Shown piece by piece: positions 34,715-42,851 of a stretch of 64,000 nucleotides of DNA. Source of the stretch: Alloalcanivorax dieselolei B5. Lineage in GTDB: Bacteria; Pseudomonadota; Gammaproteobacteria; Pseudomonadales; Alcanivoracaceae. A program made the translations under genes and the position numbers. Location of the stretch: positions 1,984,001 to 2,048,000 of the forward strand of contig NC_018691.1 in assembly GCF_000300005.1 (NCBI RefSeq), given 5' to 3'. Every line of letters starts with the position of its first letter. Within the stretch, counting starts at the first letter, position 1. The notes beneath the pieces are model-generated. The model made no database searches. It worked only from the letters and a program-made list of their open reading frames with translations, and had not been told where the DNA came from.

Positions 34715-35458
34715 ATGCAACCACGTCCAGCGGCTACCCTGGCCCTGCTTCGAGACGCCCGTGAGGGCCTCGAAGTACTTATGCTGCAGCGCACCCACAA
34801 AGCGGTGTTCATGCCCGGTTTCTATGTTTTTCCCGGCGGCGCGGTGGATCGCGCCGATTCCGATCCGGCGCTGATGCCCCATCTGGGCGGCATCGATGAG
34901 GTCGCCGCCAACACCCTGCTGAATCTGGAAGCGGGCGGTCTGGGCTATCTGGTGGCGGCGATTCGTGAGTGTTTCGAGGAAGCCGGTGTGTTGCTGGCTC
35001 GGCCCGCCGCCGCCGACTGGCCAGAACCACACCATCCGGTATTGGCCGATGACCGCGACGCGATAATGAACGGCGAACTGGACTGGCTCACTTTATGTCA
35101 GCGCCATGATCTGCGGGTGGCGCTGGAAAGTCTGGGCTATTTCGACCATTGGGTGACTCCGCCAGGGCCGCCGCGCCGCTTCGATACCCGTTTCTTTGTC
35201 GCCGAGGCGCCACCGTTCCAGCAACCTCGCCATGATGGCCAGGAAACCATCGACCACTGCTGGGTCAATCCCCGTCTGGCGTTGGAATACCACGGCGGCG
35301 GCGAGCGCCAGTTCGCTACTCCGACGTTGAGCGTGTTGCGTCGCCTCGGTCAGTTCGATTCAGTGACGGCGGTGATGGAGTACGCCGGCACTCACAGTCC
35401 GCGGCGGATGGCGCCGCTGAGCGAGGAAGACGCCGCCGAGCGCTTCGCCTCGCCGTGA
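34715..35458 (+). CDS. NUDIX hydrolase (NUDT19-like)
   Basis: 247 aa Nudix protein. The Nudix box is spread as GYLVAAIRECFEEAGVLL, with the REXXEEXGU core intact. FMPGFYVFPGGAVD is typical of the RP2/NUDT7-NUDT19 group acting on CoA or related diphosphates, and a long insert precedes the box. Substrate (CoA thioesters versus nucleotide sugars) is not decided by sequence. The gene is alone, and converges on aguB with hairpin B2 in between. Confidence 0.85.
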   Translation: MQPRPAATLALLRDAREGLEVLMLQRTHKAVFMPGFYVFPGGAVDRADSDPALMPHLGGIDEVAANTLLNLEAGGLGYLVAAIRECFEEAGVLLARPAAADWPEPHHPVLADDRDAIMNGELDWLTLCQRHDLRVALESLGYFDHWVTPPGPPRRFDTRFFVAEAPPFQQPRHDGQETIDHCWVNPRLALEYHGGGERQFATPTLSVLRRLGQFDSVTAVMEYAGTHSPRRMAPLSEEDAAERFASP

Positions 35459-35484
35459 AGGGTAAATATGCACACTGTTCTTTA

Positions 35485-35565
35485 GCCGCTGTAGGAGCTT
35501 GCCTGCAAGCGAATATATTCTCCGACGGTGGAAGAATTCGCTTGCAGGCAAGCTCCTACAGCGGC
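35485..35565. repeat. Family B perfect hairpin B2
   Basis: Perfect 30-bp arms at 35485-35514 and 35536-35565 with a 21-base loop. It has the same core as B1 except for one fewer C (GCTTGCCTGCAAGC instead of GCTTGCCCTGCAAGC), the matching change being present in both arms. It lies between convergent nudix and aguB genes, where it could serve as a two-way transcription stop. Confidence 0.85.
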
Positions 35566-35599
35566 CTGGTGCCGGCGGGTTGCCGGACCGCGGCTTTAT

Positions 35600-36508
35600 T
35601 CAGTCCCGGTAGCGTTTGCTGAGATCGCCGTAGGCGTCCACGCGGCGGTCGCGCAGGTAGGGCCAGATGCGCCGCACCGCCTCGCTGCGGCGGGTATCCA
35701 CGTCGACCACCAGCACGGTCTCCTCGTCGCTGCCGGCCCGGGCCAGAAACTCACCTTGCGGGCCGCAGACGAAGCTGTTGCCCCAGAACTGAATGCCATC
35801 GCCACCGTGCGGGCTGGTCTCGAAGCCGGTGCGGTTGGCCACCAGCACCGGCAGGCCATTGGCGACGCCGTGGGCTCGCTGCACGGTGATCCAGGCGTCC
35901 AGTTGGCGCTGTTGCTCCGCGTCGTCGTCGTTGCGATCCCAGCCGATGGCGGTGGGGTAGAGCAGCAGCTCGGCGCCGGCCAGCGCCATCAGCCGGGCCG
36001 CTTCCGGATACCACTGGTCCCAGCACACCAGCACGCCCAGCTTGCCGACGCTGGTCTGAATCGGCGTGAAGCCGGAGTGGCCGTCATTGAAAGTGGCATC
36101 GCCGGGGGTGAAGTAGAATTTCTCGTAAAAGCCAGGGTCGTCGGGAATGTGCATCTTGCGGTAAATGCCCGCCAGGGTGCCGTCCCGTTCCAGCACCACC
36201 GCCGTGTTGTGGTAGAGGCCGGCGGCGCGTTTTTCAAACAGACTGCCGACAATGACGATGTTCAATTCCCGGGCCAGAGCGCCGAGCCGTTCGCTGCTGG
36301 GGCCGGGGATCGGCTCGGCCAGGTCGAACACCGACGTGTCCTCGGTCTGGCAGAAATAGAGACTGCGGTGCAGCTCCTGCAGCAGCACCAGTTCGGCCCC
36401 TTCGGCGGCGGCCTGACGCACCAGATCCAGGGACCGGTTCAGGTTGGCTTCCAGGTCGTTGCCGTTGCTGTGTTGAACAATGTTTTGTTGAACCAGGGCG
36501 ATCCGCAT
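35600..36508 (-). CDS. aguB: N-carbamoylputrescine amidase
   Basis: Nitrilase-superfamily hydrolase converting N-carbamoylputrescine to putrescine, CO2 and ammonia. 302 aa, normal size. Catalytic Glu in ELVLLQELHRSLYFCQ, Lys in GIYRKMHIPDDPGFYEKFYF and the Cys in VLVCWDQWYPEAARLMA are all present; FYEKFYF and TPIQTSVGKLG are AguB features. It starts 1 bp after the aguA stop, so the two agmatine-pathway enzymes are translationally coupled. Confidence 0.94.
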   Translation of the reverse strand: MRIALVQQNIVQHSNGNDLEANLNRSLDLVRQAAAEGAELVLLQELHRSLYFCQTEDTSVFDLAEPIPGPSSERLGALARELNIVIVGSLFEKRAAGLYHNTAVVLERDGTLAGIYRKMHIPDDPGFYEKFYFTPGDATFNDGHSGFTPIQTSVGKLGVLVCWDQWYPEAARLMALAGAELLLYPTAIGWDRNDDDAEQQRQLDAWITVQRAHGVANGLPVLVANRTGFETSPHGGDGIQFWGNSFVCGPQGEFLARAGSDEETVLVVDVDTRRSEAVRRIWPYLRDRRVDAYGDLSKRYRD

Positions 36509-36509
36509 G

Positions 36510-37523
36510 TCAGTCCTCCAGCACGCCTTCCGGTAATTGCATGGTAACGCAATGCAGGCTGCCGCCCTGTTCGATCAGGGCGCGGCAGGGAATGCCGATC
36601 ACCGGCCGGCTGCCCGCTGCCTGTTGCAGCGCGGCCAGCGCCGCTTCATCGGTGGGGCATTGGTAGGTGGGCATCAGAATCGCCTGATTGGTGATCAGGA
36701 AGTTGGCATAGGTGGCCGGCAACCGCTCGCGGTCGTCATTGTACTGCGACGACACCATTGGCAACGGTGCCAGCGTCAAACCATTCTGCTCGGCCAGTAT
36801 TTGAAGTTCCCGTTCCATGGCCGCCAGGGCGGGATAGTGGCTGTCGCCCTCGTCCTGGCACTGCACGTAGGCGATGGTGGTGGGATTGACGAAGCGGGCC
36901 AGCGTATCCACGTGGGCGTCGGTGTCGTCGCCTTCCAGATGACCGTGCTCCAGCCAGCAGATGCGTTCCACGCCGAGATGCTCGCGCAGCGCCGCTTCCA
37001 GGGCCTGGTCGTCCAGATCCGGATTACGATTGGGGTGGCCCAGGCAATGACGGGTGGTGAGCAGCGTGCCCTGGCCATCGGTGTCGATGGAGCCGCCTTC
37101 CAGAACCAGCTCGATGCCCTCCACGGGAACCCGCCAGGGCAGACGGCGATTGAGGGCGTTGTCGCGCTCCGCCGGGAACTTATCGCCCCAGCCGTTGAAG
37201 CGGAAATCCAGCAGCCGCAAGTCGCCGTCGTCGGCCACCGCGATGGGGCCGAAATCCCGCGCCCAGGTGTCGTCGTAGTCGGCGTGCATCACGTGCAGCC
37301 GCGCCAGGTTGGCGCCGGCGGTGCGCAGACACTCCCGGGCGCGGTCCTCCACCGCCGCATCGCGGCACAGCAGCAGCACGTTTTCATGGCCGAGGATAGC
37401 GCCGATCAGGGCAGTGAAACTCTGTTCGGCCTCTTCCAACAACCCGGCCCAGTCGGTATCGGCGTCCGGCCAGGCCAGGAGTACGCCCCATTGAGGATGC
37501 CATTCAGGAAGCAGGCGGCGCAT
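36510..37523 (-). CDS. aguA: Agmatine deiminase
   Basis: Guanidino-modifying enzyme converting agmatine to N-carbamoylputrescine and ammonia, the step before AguB. 337 aa, close to the family length of about 350-370. Characteristic: LLPEWHPQWGVLLAWPD, DYDDTWARDFGPIA, LEGGSIDTDGQGTLLTT (catalytic Glu/Asp), EHGHLEGDDTDAHVD and the nucleophile C325 in LHCVTMQLP. The ATG at 37523 begins MRRLLPEWHP as in homologues; a TTG 20 codons upstream is less likely. No arginine decarboxylase gene in the window, so agmatine may be imported. Confidence 0.94.
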   Translation of the reverse strand: MRRLLPEWHPQWGVLLAWPDADTDWAGLLEEAEQSFTALIGAILGHENVLLLCRDAAVEDRARECLRTAGANLARLHVMHADYDDTWARDFGPIAVADDGDLRLLDFRFNGWGDKFPAERDNALNRRLPWRVPVEGIELVLEGGSIDTDGQGTLLTTRHCLGHPNRNPDLDDQALEAALREHLGVERICWLEHGHLEGDDTDAHVDTLARFVNPTTIAYVQCQDEGDSHYPALAAMERELQILAEQNGLTLAPLPMVSSQYNDDRERLPATYANFLITNQAILMPTYQCPTDEAALAALQQAAGSRPVIGIPCRALIEQGGSLHCVTMQLPEGVLED

Positions 37524-37611
37524 GATGTCGGGTTCCAATAAGGGATGGCCCGCGATTGTGGTATTGCCCGAAGGCGCCGTCAACTGGCCCCGATGCCGGG
37601 CATCGACGGTT

Positions 37612-38127
37612 TTACTGGCGCGCCGCCTCGCCGCCCTGATCCGTGGCCGGGCGGTCGTCTATGACGATGCGTCCAGTGACCGGGTCGAAGCGGAACTGGC
37701 CGTCGTCACCGCCGTCCTCCGCCTCGCTGGCGGTATCGTCGCGCGGTGCCGTCGACGGGGCGTCGCTGTCCTGCGCGGGCGTGGCAGCCACGGGCGGGGG
37801 AGAGGATTCCGCGTTGCCGGCGGCGTCGCCGGAATCCATCTCTTCGGCGTCGTCGGCTTCATCGCCATCGGTCGGCCTGGCGATGTCCGCTGCCTCGCGC
37901 AATGGCCGGGTGACGTTGTGCAGCACCACCTGATTCTCGAAGTAAACGGTGTAGTCCGGATAGACCCAGCGGCTGATCGGTGGCTGGCCCACCGGCCCCT
38001 TGGTGTCCTGTGGGGCGCCGAACTGCGCGCGCACCTGGGCCTGGGTCATGCCACGCTGTGGCGCCTCCCCGGCCAGCACAAGGCCGCTCCCCGCCAGCGC
38101 CAATAGCGCCACGACGATTCTTATCAT
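37612..38127 (-). CDS. Exported acidic protein, unknown function
   Basis: 171 aa with a signal peptide (MIRIVVALLALAGSGLVLA, cleavage around residue 19). A short N-terminal module follows (MTQAQVRAQFGAPQ, PPISRWVYPDYTVYFENQVVLHNV) that resembles the SmpA/OmlA-like 'FGxP..W.Y' pattern found in small pseudomonad periplasmic proteins. Residues 85-145 are a low-complexity Asp/Glu/Ala/Pro tail, and the end is a conserved-looking FRFDPVTGRIVIDD. Probably periplasmic. It lies 88 bp upstream of aguA on the same strand, but no functional link is evident. Confidence 0.75.
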   Translation of the reverse strand: MIRIVVALLALAGSGLVLAGEAPQRGMTQAQVRAQFGAPQDTKGPVGQPPISRWVYPDYTVYFENQVVLHNVTRPLREAADIARPTDGDEADDAEEMDSGDAAGNAESSPPPVAATPAQDSDAPSTAPRDDTASEAEDGGDDGQFRFDPVTGRIVIDDRPATDQGGEAARQ

Positions 38128-38156
38128 GGTGTGTCCCCCAACAACATAAAAAAGGA

Positions 38157-38185
38157 ATCCGGCCTGGCGACAGTGGCCGCCGGAT
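38157..38185 (-). promoter_or_regulatory. Possible attenuator hairpin in the leader of the exported protein gene
   Basis: ATCCGGC (38157-38163) pairs with GCCGGAT (38179-38185). Read on the minus strand the stem is followed by CC and then six T, a terminator shape, but it is located 30 bp upstream of the start at 38127, that is, in the 5' leader. No minus-strand gene ends here. Confidence 0.4.
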
Positions 38186-38325
38186 CAATAAAAACGCGGA
38201 TCATTGAATCAATTGTGATTTGCATGGTCGAGGATACTGGTCACAAAGCGGGTTGAGGTGATCCGACCAGGGGACGGAACCGAAAGCAGTTTCGTCATAT
38301 CAGCAATAGTGCTTAAATGCGCGCC

Positions 38326-39561
38326 ATGTTTCGACCATTCTCTCTCTATGTCGGCCTGCGTTACACCGGTGCCCGGGCCCGCAACAGCTTTATTTCCGTT
38401 ATCACGCTGATTTCGGCCCTGGGGCTGATGTTGGGGGTGGCGGTATTGATCACCGTGCTGTCGGTGATGAACGGTTTTGACCGGGAATTGCAGACCCGCA
38501 TCCTCGGCATGGTGACGCACCTGTCGGTATACGGCCGCGAACCGGTCAACGACTGGCAGCAACTGGCGGATCAAATCGAAGGCTACCCCGGGGTGGCGGC
38601 CGTGGCCCCGTTCCGGCAGTTGGAAGGTATGCTGACCTTTGACGGCAACGTGGCCGGGGCGCTGATTTCCGGGATCGAGCCGCAGGCGGAACGGCAGGTG
38701 TCGATCGTCGGTGACATGATGTGGGAAGGGGATTTCGATGCCCTGCAGTCCGGTGGTTTCGGCGTGGTGCTGGGCTACGGCGTGGCCCGCAAGCTGGATG
38801 CGGAACTGGGCGATAAAGTCACCCTGGTGCTGCCCGAGGCGACGGTGTCGCCGGCGGGCGTGATGCCGCGCTTCAAACGGTTCACCGTGGTGGGCATTTT
38901 CCGCGCCCGCGCCGAGGTGGACTCCCTCTACGCCTACATCAATGTGGAAGACGCGGCCCGCCTGGCGCGGCAGCCGGGCACCGTGGAAGGGGTGCATTTG
39001 CGGCTCAACGATCTGTTCGCCGCCCCTCAGGTGGGCTGGGAACTGCAGCAGAGCCTCGGCTACGGTTACTACACCAGTGACTGGACCCGCACCCACGGCA
39101 ATCTGTTCCAGGCCATCAAGATGGAAAAAACCATGATGACGCTGTTGCTCAGCTTCATTGTCGCGGTGGCCGCCTTCAACATCATTTCAAGCCAGGTGAT
39201 GCTGGTCACCGAAAAACGCGGCAATATCGCGGTGATGCGTACGCTGGGCGCGTCCCCCGGCGCGATCATGCGAATCTTCATGGTGCAGGGTACCGTGGTG
39301 GGCATGGTCGGCACCTTGCTGGGCACGGTACTGGGGATTCTGCTGGCGGATAACGTCAGCACCCTGGCGCAATGGATCGAGCGCACTTTCAATACCCATT
39401 TGTTTGACGCCTATTTCGTCAACTACCTGCCGTCCGAATTGCAGTGGAGCGATGTCGGCATCATCGTTGCCATCGCCTTGCTGATCAGCTTCTCGGCCAC
39501 TTTGTATCCGTCCTGGCGCGCCAGCCGGGTCCATCCGGCGGAGGCATTGCGCTATGAATGA
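38326..39561 (+). CDS. lolC: Lipoprotein-releasing ABC transporter permease LolC/E
   Basis: Inner-membrane permease that extracts outer-membrane lipoproteins for LolA. 411 aa, four membrane helices: one near residues 23-48 (ISVITLISALGLMLGVAVLITVL region), a large periplasmic domain, then three in the C-terminal third. TLGASPGAIMRIFMVQG is the FtsX-type coupling region. MFRPFSLYVGLRY matches LolC starts; an ATG 9 bases upstream is possible. The hook region (VSPAGVMPRFKRFTVVG) looks LolC-like. lolD overlaps the 3' end by 8 bp, and no lolE follows, so this may be a LolF-type single permease. Confidence 0.92.
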   Translation: MFRPFSLYVGLRYTGARARNSFISVITLISALGLMLGVAVLITVLSVMNGFDRELQTRILGMVTHLSVYGREPVNDWQQLADQIEGYPGVAAVAPFRQLEGMLTFDGNVAGALISGIEPQAERQVSIVGDMMWEGDFDALQSGGFGVVLGYGVARKLDAELGDKVTLVLPEATVSPAGVMPRFKRFTVVGIFRARAEVDSLYAYINVEDAARLARQPGTVEGVHLRLNDLFAAPQVGWELQQSLGYGYYTSDWTRTHGNLFQAIKMEKTMMTLLLSFIVAVAAFNIISSQVMLVTEKRGNIAVMRTLGASPGAIMRIFMVQGTVVGMVGTLLGTVLGILLADNVSTLAQWIERTFNTHLFDAYFVNYLPSELQWSDVGIIVAIALLISFSATLYPSWRASRVHPAEALRYE

Positions 39562-40237
39562 TACCGTGCTGCACGCCCGTGGGCTGATCAAGAGCTATCA
39601 GGAAGGCCATGGCGAATTGCAGGTGCTCAGCGGTGTGGAGCTGCATGTCCGGCGCGGGGATATGGCGGCCATCATCGGTGCTTCCGGTTCCGGCAAGTCC
39701 ACTTTGTTGAACCTGCTCGGCGGCCTGGATGTCCCAACCCGCGGCAGCGTCACTATTGGTGGCCAACCGTTGGCGGGGATGAACGAACGAGCGCTGGGGC
39801 AGATACGTAACCGTTATCTCGGCTTCGTCTACCAGTTCCATCACTTGCTGCCGGAGTTTACCGCTCTGGAGAATGTGGCCATGCCGCTGCTGATTCGTGG
39901 CGAGTTGCCGAAGCACGCCACCGAGCGGGCCGAACGGGTATTGTCCCGGGTGGGGCTGGGTAAGCGCCTTGAACACAAGCCTTCCATGCTCAGCGGCGGT
40001 GAGCGGCAGCGGGTGGCAATTGCCCGCGCGCTGGTGACCGATCCGGCGCTGGTGATGGCGGATGAGCCCACCGGCAACCTGGACGAGCGCACCGCCGCCC
40101 AGGTCCAGGATTTGATGCTGGAACTCAACCAGACCCTGGGCACGGCCTTCCTGCTGGTGACCCACGCGCCGGAGTTCGCCCGCCGTTGTCACACCCGCCA
40201 TGAACTGCACGACGGTCTGCTCAGGCCGCTGGATTAG
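39554..40237 (+). CDS. lolD: Lipoprotein-releasing ABC transporter ATPase LolD
   Basis: ATPase powering lipoprotein release, 227 aa. Walker A GASGSGKST at about 42-50, Q-loop YQFHHLLPEFTALENV, signature LSGGERQRVAIARAL, Walker B LVMADEPTGNLD, H-loop LLVTHAPE. The 8-bp overlap with the permease gene indicates coupling. Hairpin B3 lies 48 bp beyond its stop. Confidence 0.96.
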   Translation: MNDTVLHARGLIKSYQEGHGELQVLSGVELHVRRGDMAAIIGASGSGKSTLLNLLGGLDVPTRGSVTIGGQPLAGMNERALGQIRNRYLGFVYQFHHLLPEFTALENVAMPLLIRGELPKHATERAERVLSRVGLGKRLEHKPSMLSGGERQRVAIARALVTDPALVMADEPTGNLDERTAAQVQDLMLELNQTLGTAFLLVTHAPEFARRCHTRHELHDGLLRPLD

Positions 40238-40284
40238 GCGTCTACACTCTGATCGCTTTCCCTCTGAGGGGACTACGAGGCCGT

Positions 40285-40355
40285 TGTAGGAGCTTGCCCT
40301 GCAAGCGAACGGGCTATCGGGCCCCAGGAATTCGCTTGCAGGGCAAGCTCCTACA
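40285..40355. repeat. Family B hairpin B3
   Basis: Perfect 25-bp arms at 40285-40309 and 40331-40355 with a 21-base loop, sharing the core of B1. It lies between convergent lolD and the betaine/choline transporter gene. The rest of this 243-bp gap shows no gene. Confidence 0.85.
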
Positions 40356-40480
40356 GTGGCTTCGTGGCAATCTCTGAATTCATGTTTTCAGCACCTCTGC
40401 CAGGATCTCCCAAAGTGGTGCCTCACGGGCCGCGATCTTTTTGTTTTGGAGAAGCGGGCCCGGAAGGCCCGCCCGCCGAC

Positions 40481-42514
40481 TCACCGCATCATGTGCAGGA
40501 AGTGCATGTGCTTCTCGTACTGGTCGAGCACATCGCCGATCACCTGCTCGCGGGTGAAGCCCATCAGATCGTAGTCCTGACCGCCTTCGCTGAGGAACAC
40601 ATCGGCCCGATAGTAGCGGTCGCTTTCCGCTTTGCGCTTGGAGTATTCCAACTGACGCATGCTGATGGACGGCCGGGTGTAGCCGCGTACCCGCACGCCG
40701 TAGACGAAGTCCATCTCCTGTCCCAGGTCCACGGTCAGATAAACACGATCCCCTTCGTCGCTCTCGTTGACCTCCACCTTGAGGCCATGCCCGCGCAACT
40801 CCTCGGCCACCGACTGCAGTGCCGGAGCGGCCACCTCGGCCACGTATTGCAGTACCCGCGCCTTGCCGGGGAAATGGACCATGCCCCGCAGACGGGCTTT
40901 CCAGCCGCCGGCGGGGGTGCTGTGGCCCATGTGCACGGCGGGGGGCGGTGCCAGAGACGCCTGGAAGCTGAGCTTGCGGATGCCCTCCACCTTGAGCGAG
41001 CGCAACAGGCCGACACAGGCCACCAGCAGCACCAGAGAGAACGGCAGCGCCAGGGCGATGGTGGCGGATTGCAGTGCCTTCAGGCCACCGGCCAACATCA
41101 GGGCGATGGCCACGATCCCTTCGGAGCTGGCCCAGAACACCCGCTGCCATACCGGGGTGTCGTCGTGGCCGCCGGAGGCGAGCATGTCCACCACCATGGA
41201 ACCGGAGTCCGAGGAGGTGACGAAGAACACCACCACCATCAACACCGCGATGGAGGAAACCACACCGGACCAGGGGAACTGTTCCAAGAACTGGAACAAC
41301 GCCACCGCCGCGTCCTTCTGCACTTCGGTGCCCAGGGCGGGGAAGATGTTGTCCGCGATCATCTGGATGCCGGAGTCACCGAACACGGTCATCCACAGCA
41401 GGGTGAAAGCGGCCGGCACCAGCATCACGCCGAGGGCGAACTCACGGAGCGACCGGCCCCGTGAAATACGGGCGATGAACATGCCCACGAACGGCGACCA
41501 GGAGATCCACCAACCCCAGTAGAACAGGGTCCAGTCACCGAGCCAGCCCTGTGGCCCGCTGCCGTCGTTTTCCACCGGTTGATAGGTGTACAGATTGAAC
41601 GTCATATCCACCAGATTGGACAGATAGGCACCCAGATTCTGCACATAGGCCTTCAGCAGGAACAGGGTCGGCCCCAGGAACAGCACGAACATCAACAGCA
41701 GGAAGGCCAGCACCAGGTTCAGTTCGGACAGCCGCCGGATGCCGGCGTCCAGACCGGTGACCACGGAGATCGTGGCCAGCGCGGTGATCGAGATGATCAG
41801 TCCCACTTGCACCCATTCGGTTTTGGGTAACCCGAACAGGTGATTGAGACCGGCGTTGACCTGCTCGACGCCAAGGCCAAGGGACGTGGCCACGCCGAAC
41901 ACGGTACCCACCACCGCGAAAACATCCACCATGTGGCCGATCGGGCCGTAGATTTTTTTGCCGATAAGAGGGTAGAGGGCGGAACGCAGCGTCAGTGGCA
42001 GGCCATGGCGGAAGCTGAAGTACGCCAGGATCATCGCCACCACGGCATAAATAGCCCAGGCGTGCAGCCCCCAGTGGAAGAAGGTGACGCGCATGGCTTC
42101 CTTGGCGGCGTCGATGGAGCCGGGCTCGGCCATGGGCGGCGACATGTAATGCAATACCGGTTCGGCCACGCCGTAGAACATCAAGCCGATGCCCATGCCG
42201 GCGGAAAACAACATGGCGAACCAGGAGCCATAACTGTAGTCCGGTTCCGAGTGATCCGGCCCCAGTTTGATATCGCCATAGCGGCTGACGATCACGAACA
42301 CCACCAGCGATAAAAGAATCGCCACGGTGAGAATGTAAAACCAGCTGGCGTATTGCTGCACACCGGTTTTCATTGTTGAAAAGAACCCGGCCGCCTCGGG
42401 TTTAAAAAAGGTCGAGAACAGCACCAGACCAACAATGATAATCACGGATGTAAAAAAAACCGGGGGGTTTATTTTGACCTTTGCGGAAGGTTCCTCGAGG
42501 GAATTAGGTTCCAT
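40481..42514 (-). CDS. betT: BCCT-family choline/betaine transporter
   Basis: Secondary transporter for quaternary ammonium osmoprotectants, 677 aa with 12 membrane helices plus a cytosolic C-terminal domain of about 160 residues as in BetT. Family blocks: SYGSWFAMLFSAGMGIGLMFYGVAEP, FFHWGLHAWAIYA and the aromatic box WTLFYWGWWISWSPFVGMFIAR. The long tail typically mediates osmotic activation. Choline versus betaine specificity is not decided here, and no betA/betB genes are in the window. The 337-bp gap upstream holds repeat A3. Confidence 0.92.
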   Translation of the reverse strand: MEPNSLEEPSAKVKINPPVFFTSVIIIVGLVLFSTFFKPEAAGFFSTMKTGVQQYASWFYILTVAILLSLVVFVIVSRYGDIKLGPDHSEPDYSYGSWFAMLFSAGMGIGLMFYGVAEPVLHYMSPPMAEPGSIDAAKEAMRVTFFHWGLHAWAIYAVVAMILAYFSFRHGLPLTLRSALYPLIGKKIYGPIGHMVDVFAVVGTVFGVATSLGLGVEQVNAGLNHLFGLPKTEWVQVGLIISITALATISVVTGLDAGIRRLSELNLVLAFLLLMFVLFLGPTLFLLKAYVQNLGAYLSNLVDMTFNLYTYQPVENDGSGPQGWLGDWTLFYWGWWISWSPFVGMFIARISRGRSLREFALGVMLVPAAFTLLWMTVFGDSGIQMIADNIFPALGTEVQKDAAVALFQFLEQFPWSGVVSSIAVLMVVVFFVTSSDSGSMVVDMLASGGHDDTPVWQRVFWASSEGIVAIALMLAGGLKALQSATIALALPFSLVLLVACVGLLRSLKVEGIRKLSFQASLAPPPAVHMGHSTPAGGWKARLRGMVHFPGKARVLQYVAEVAAPALQSVAEELRGHGLKVEVNESDEGDRVYLTVDLGQEMDFVYGVRVRGYTRPSISMRQLEYSKRKAESDRYYRADVFLSEGGQDYDLMGFTREQVIGDVLDQYEKHMHFLHMMR

Positions 42515-42640
42515 GCAAGATTCCTTATCCTGAAGAAATAACAGCCACGGCTTTTCAACGGCTTGTCAGAAAAATGATTCGTACCCAGAAAACAAGGGTA
42601 ACAATTTGAGGGGGGAGCGTCGAATGGGAGGAAAAGAGGT

Positions 42641-42846
42641 AGTTGACAGTTGATAGTGGACAGTTGACAGCGAAAATCAAAAAATGCGGTCGATTCGCTT
42701 TCTGTGAGAGCTTGCCTGCAAGCGAATATTACTAAACACCGAATGAACCCCATTCACTTGCAAGCAAGCTTCCCACAGCGGCTAAAGATCACCTGTTTTT
42801 GTTTTTCATTTTTCCGTTGTCAACTGTCCACTATCAACTGTCAACT
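42641..42846. repeat. Family A bracket element A3 with nested B-like hairpin
   Basis: Left arm at 42641-42668 (AGTTGAC, AGTTGAT, AGTGGAC, AGTTGAC, then AGCGAAAA) and right arm at 42819-42846 as the exact inverted order. The core carries an imperfect family B hairpin: 42702-42727 (CTGTGAGAGCTTGCCTGCAA...) with 42752-42778. Unlike the other A copies it lies between tandem genes: the 3' end of the DUF58 gene and the 5' region of betT. Confidence 0.85.
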
Positions 42847-42851
42847 CTTCT

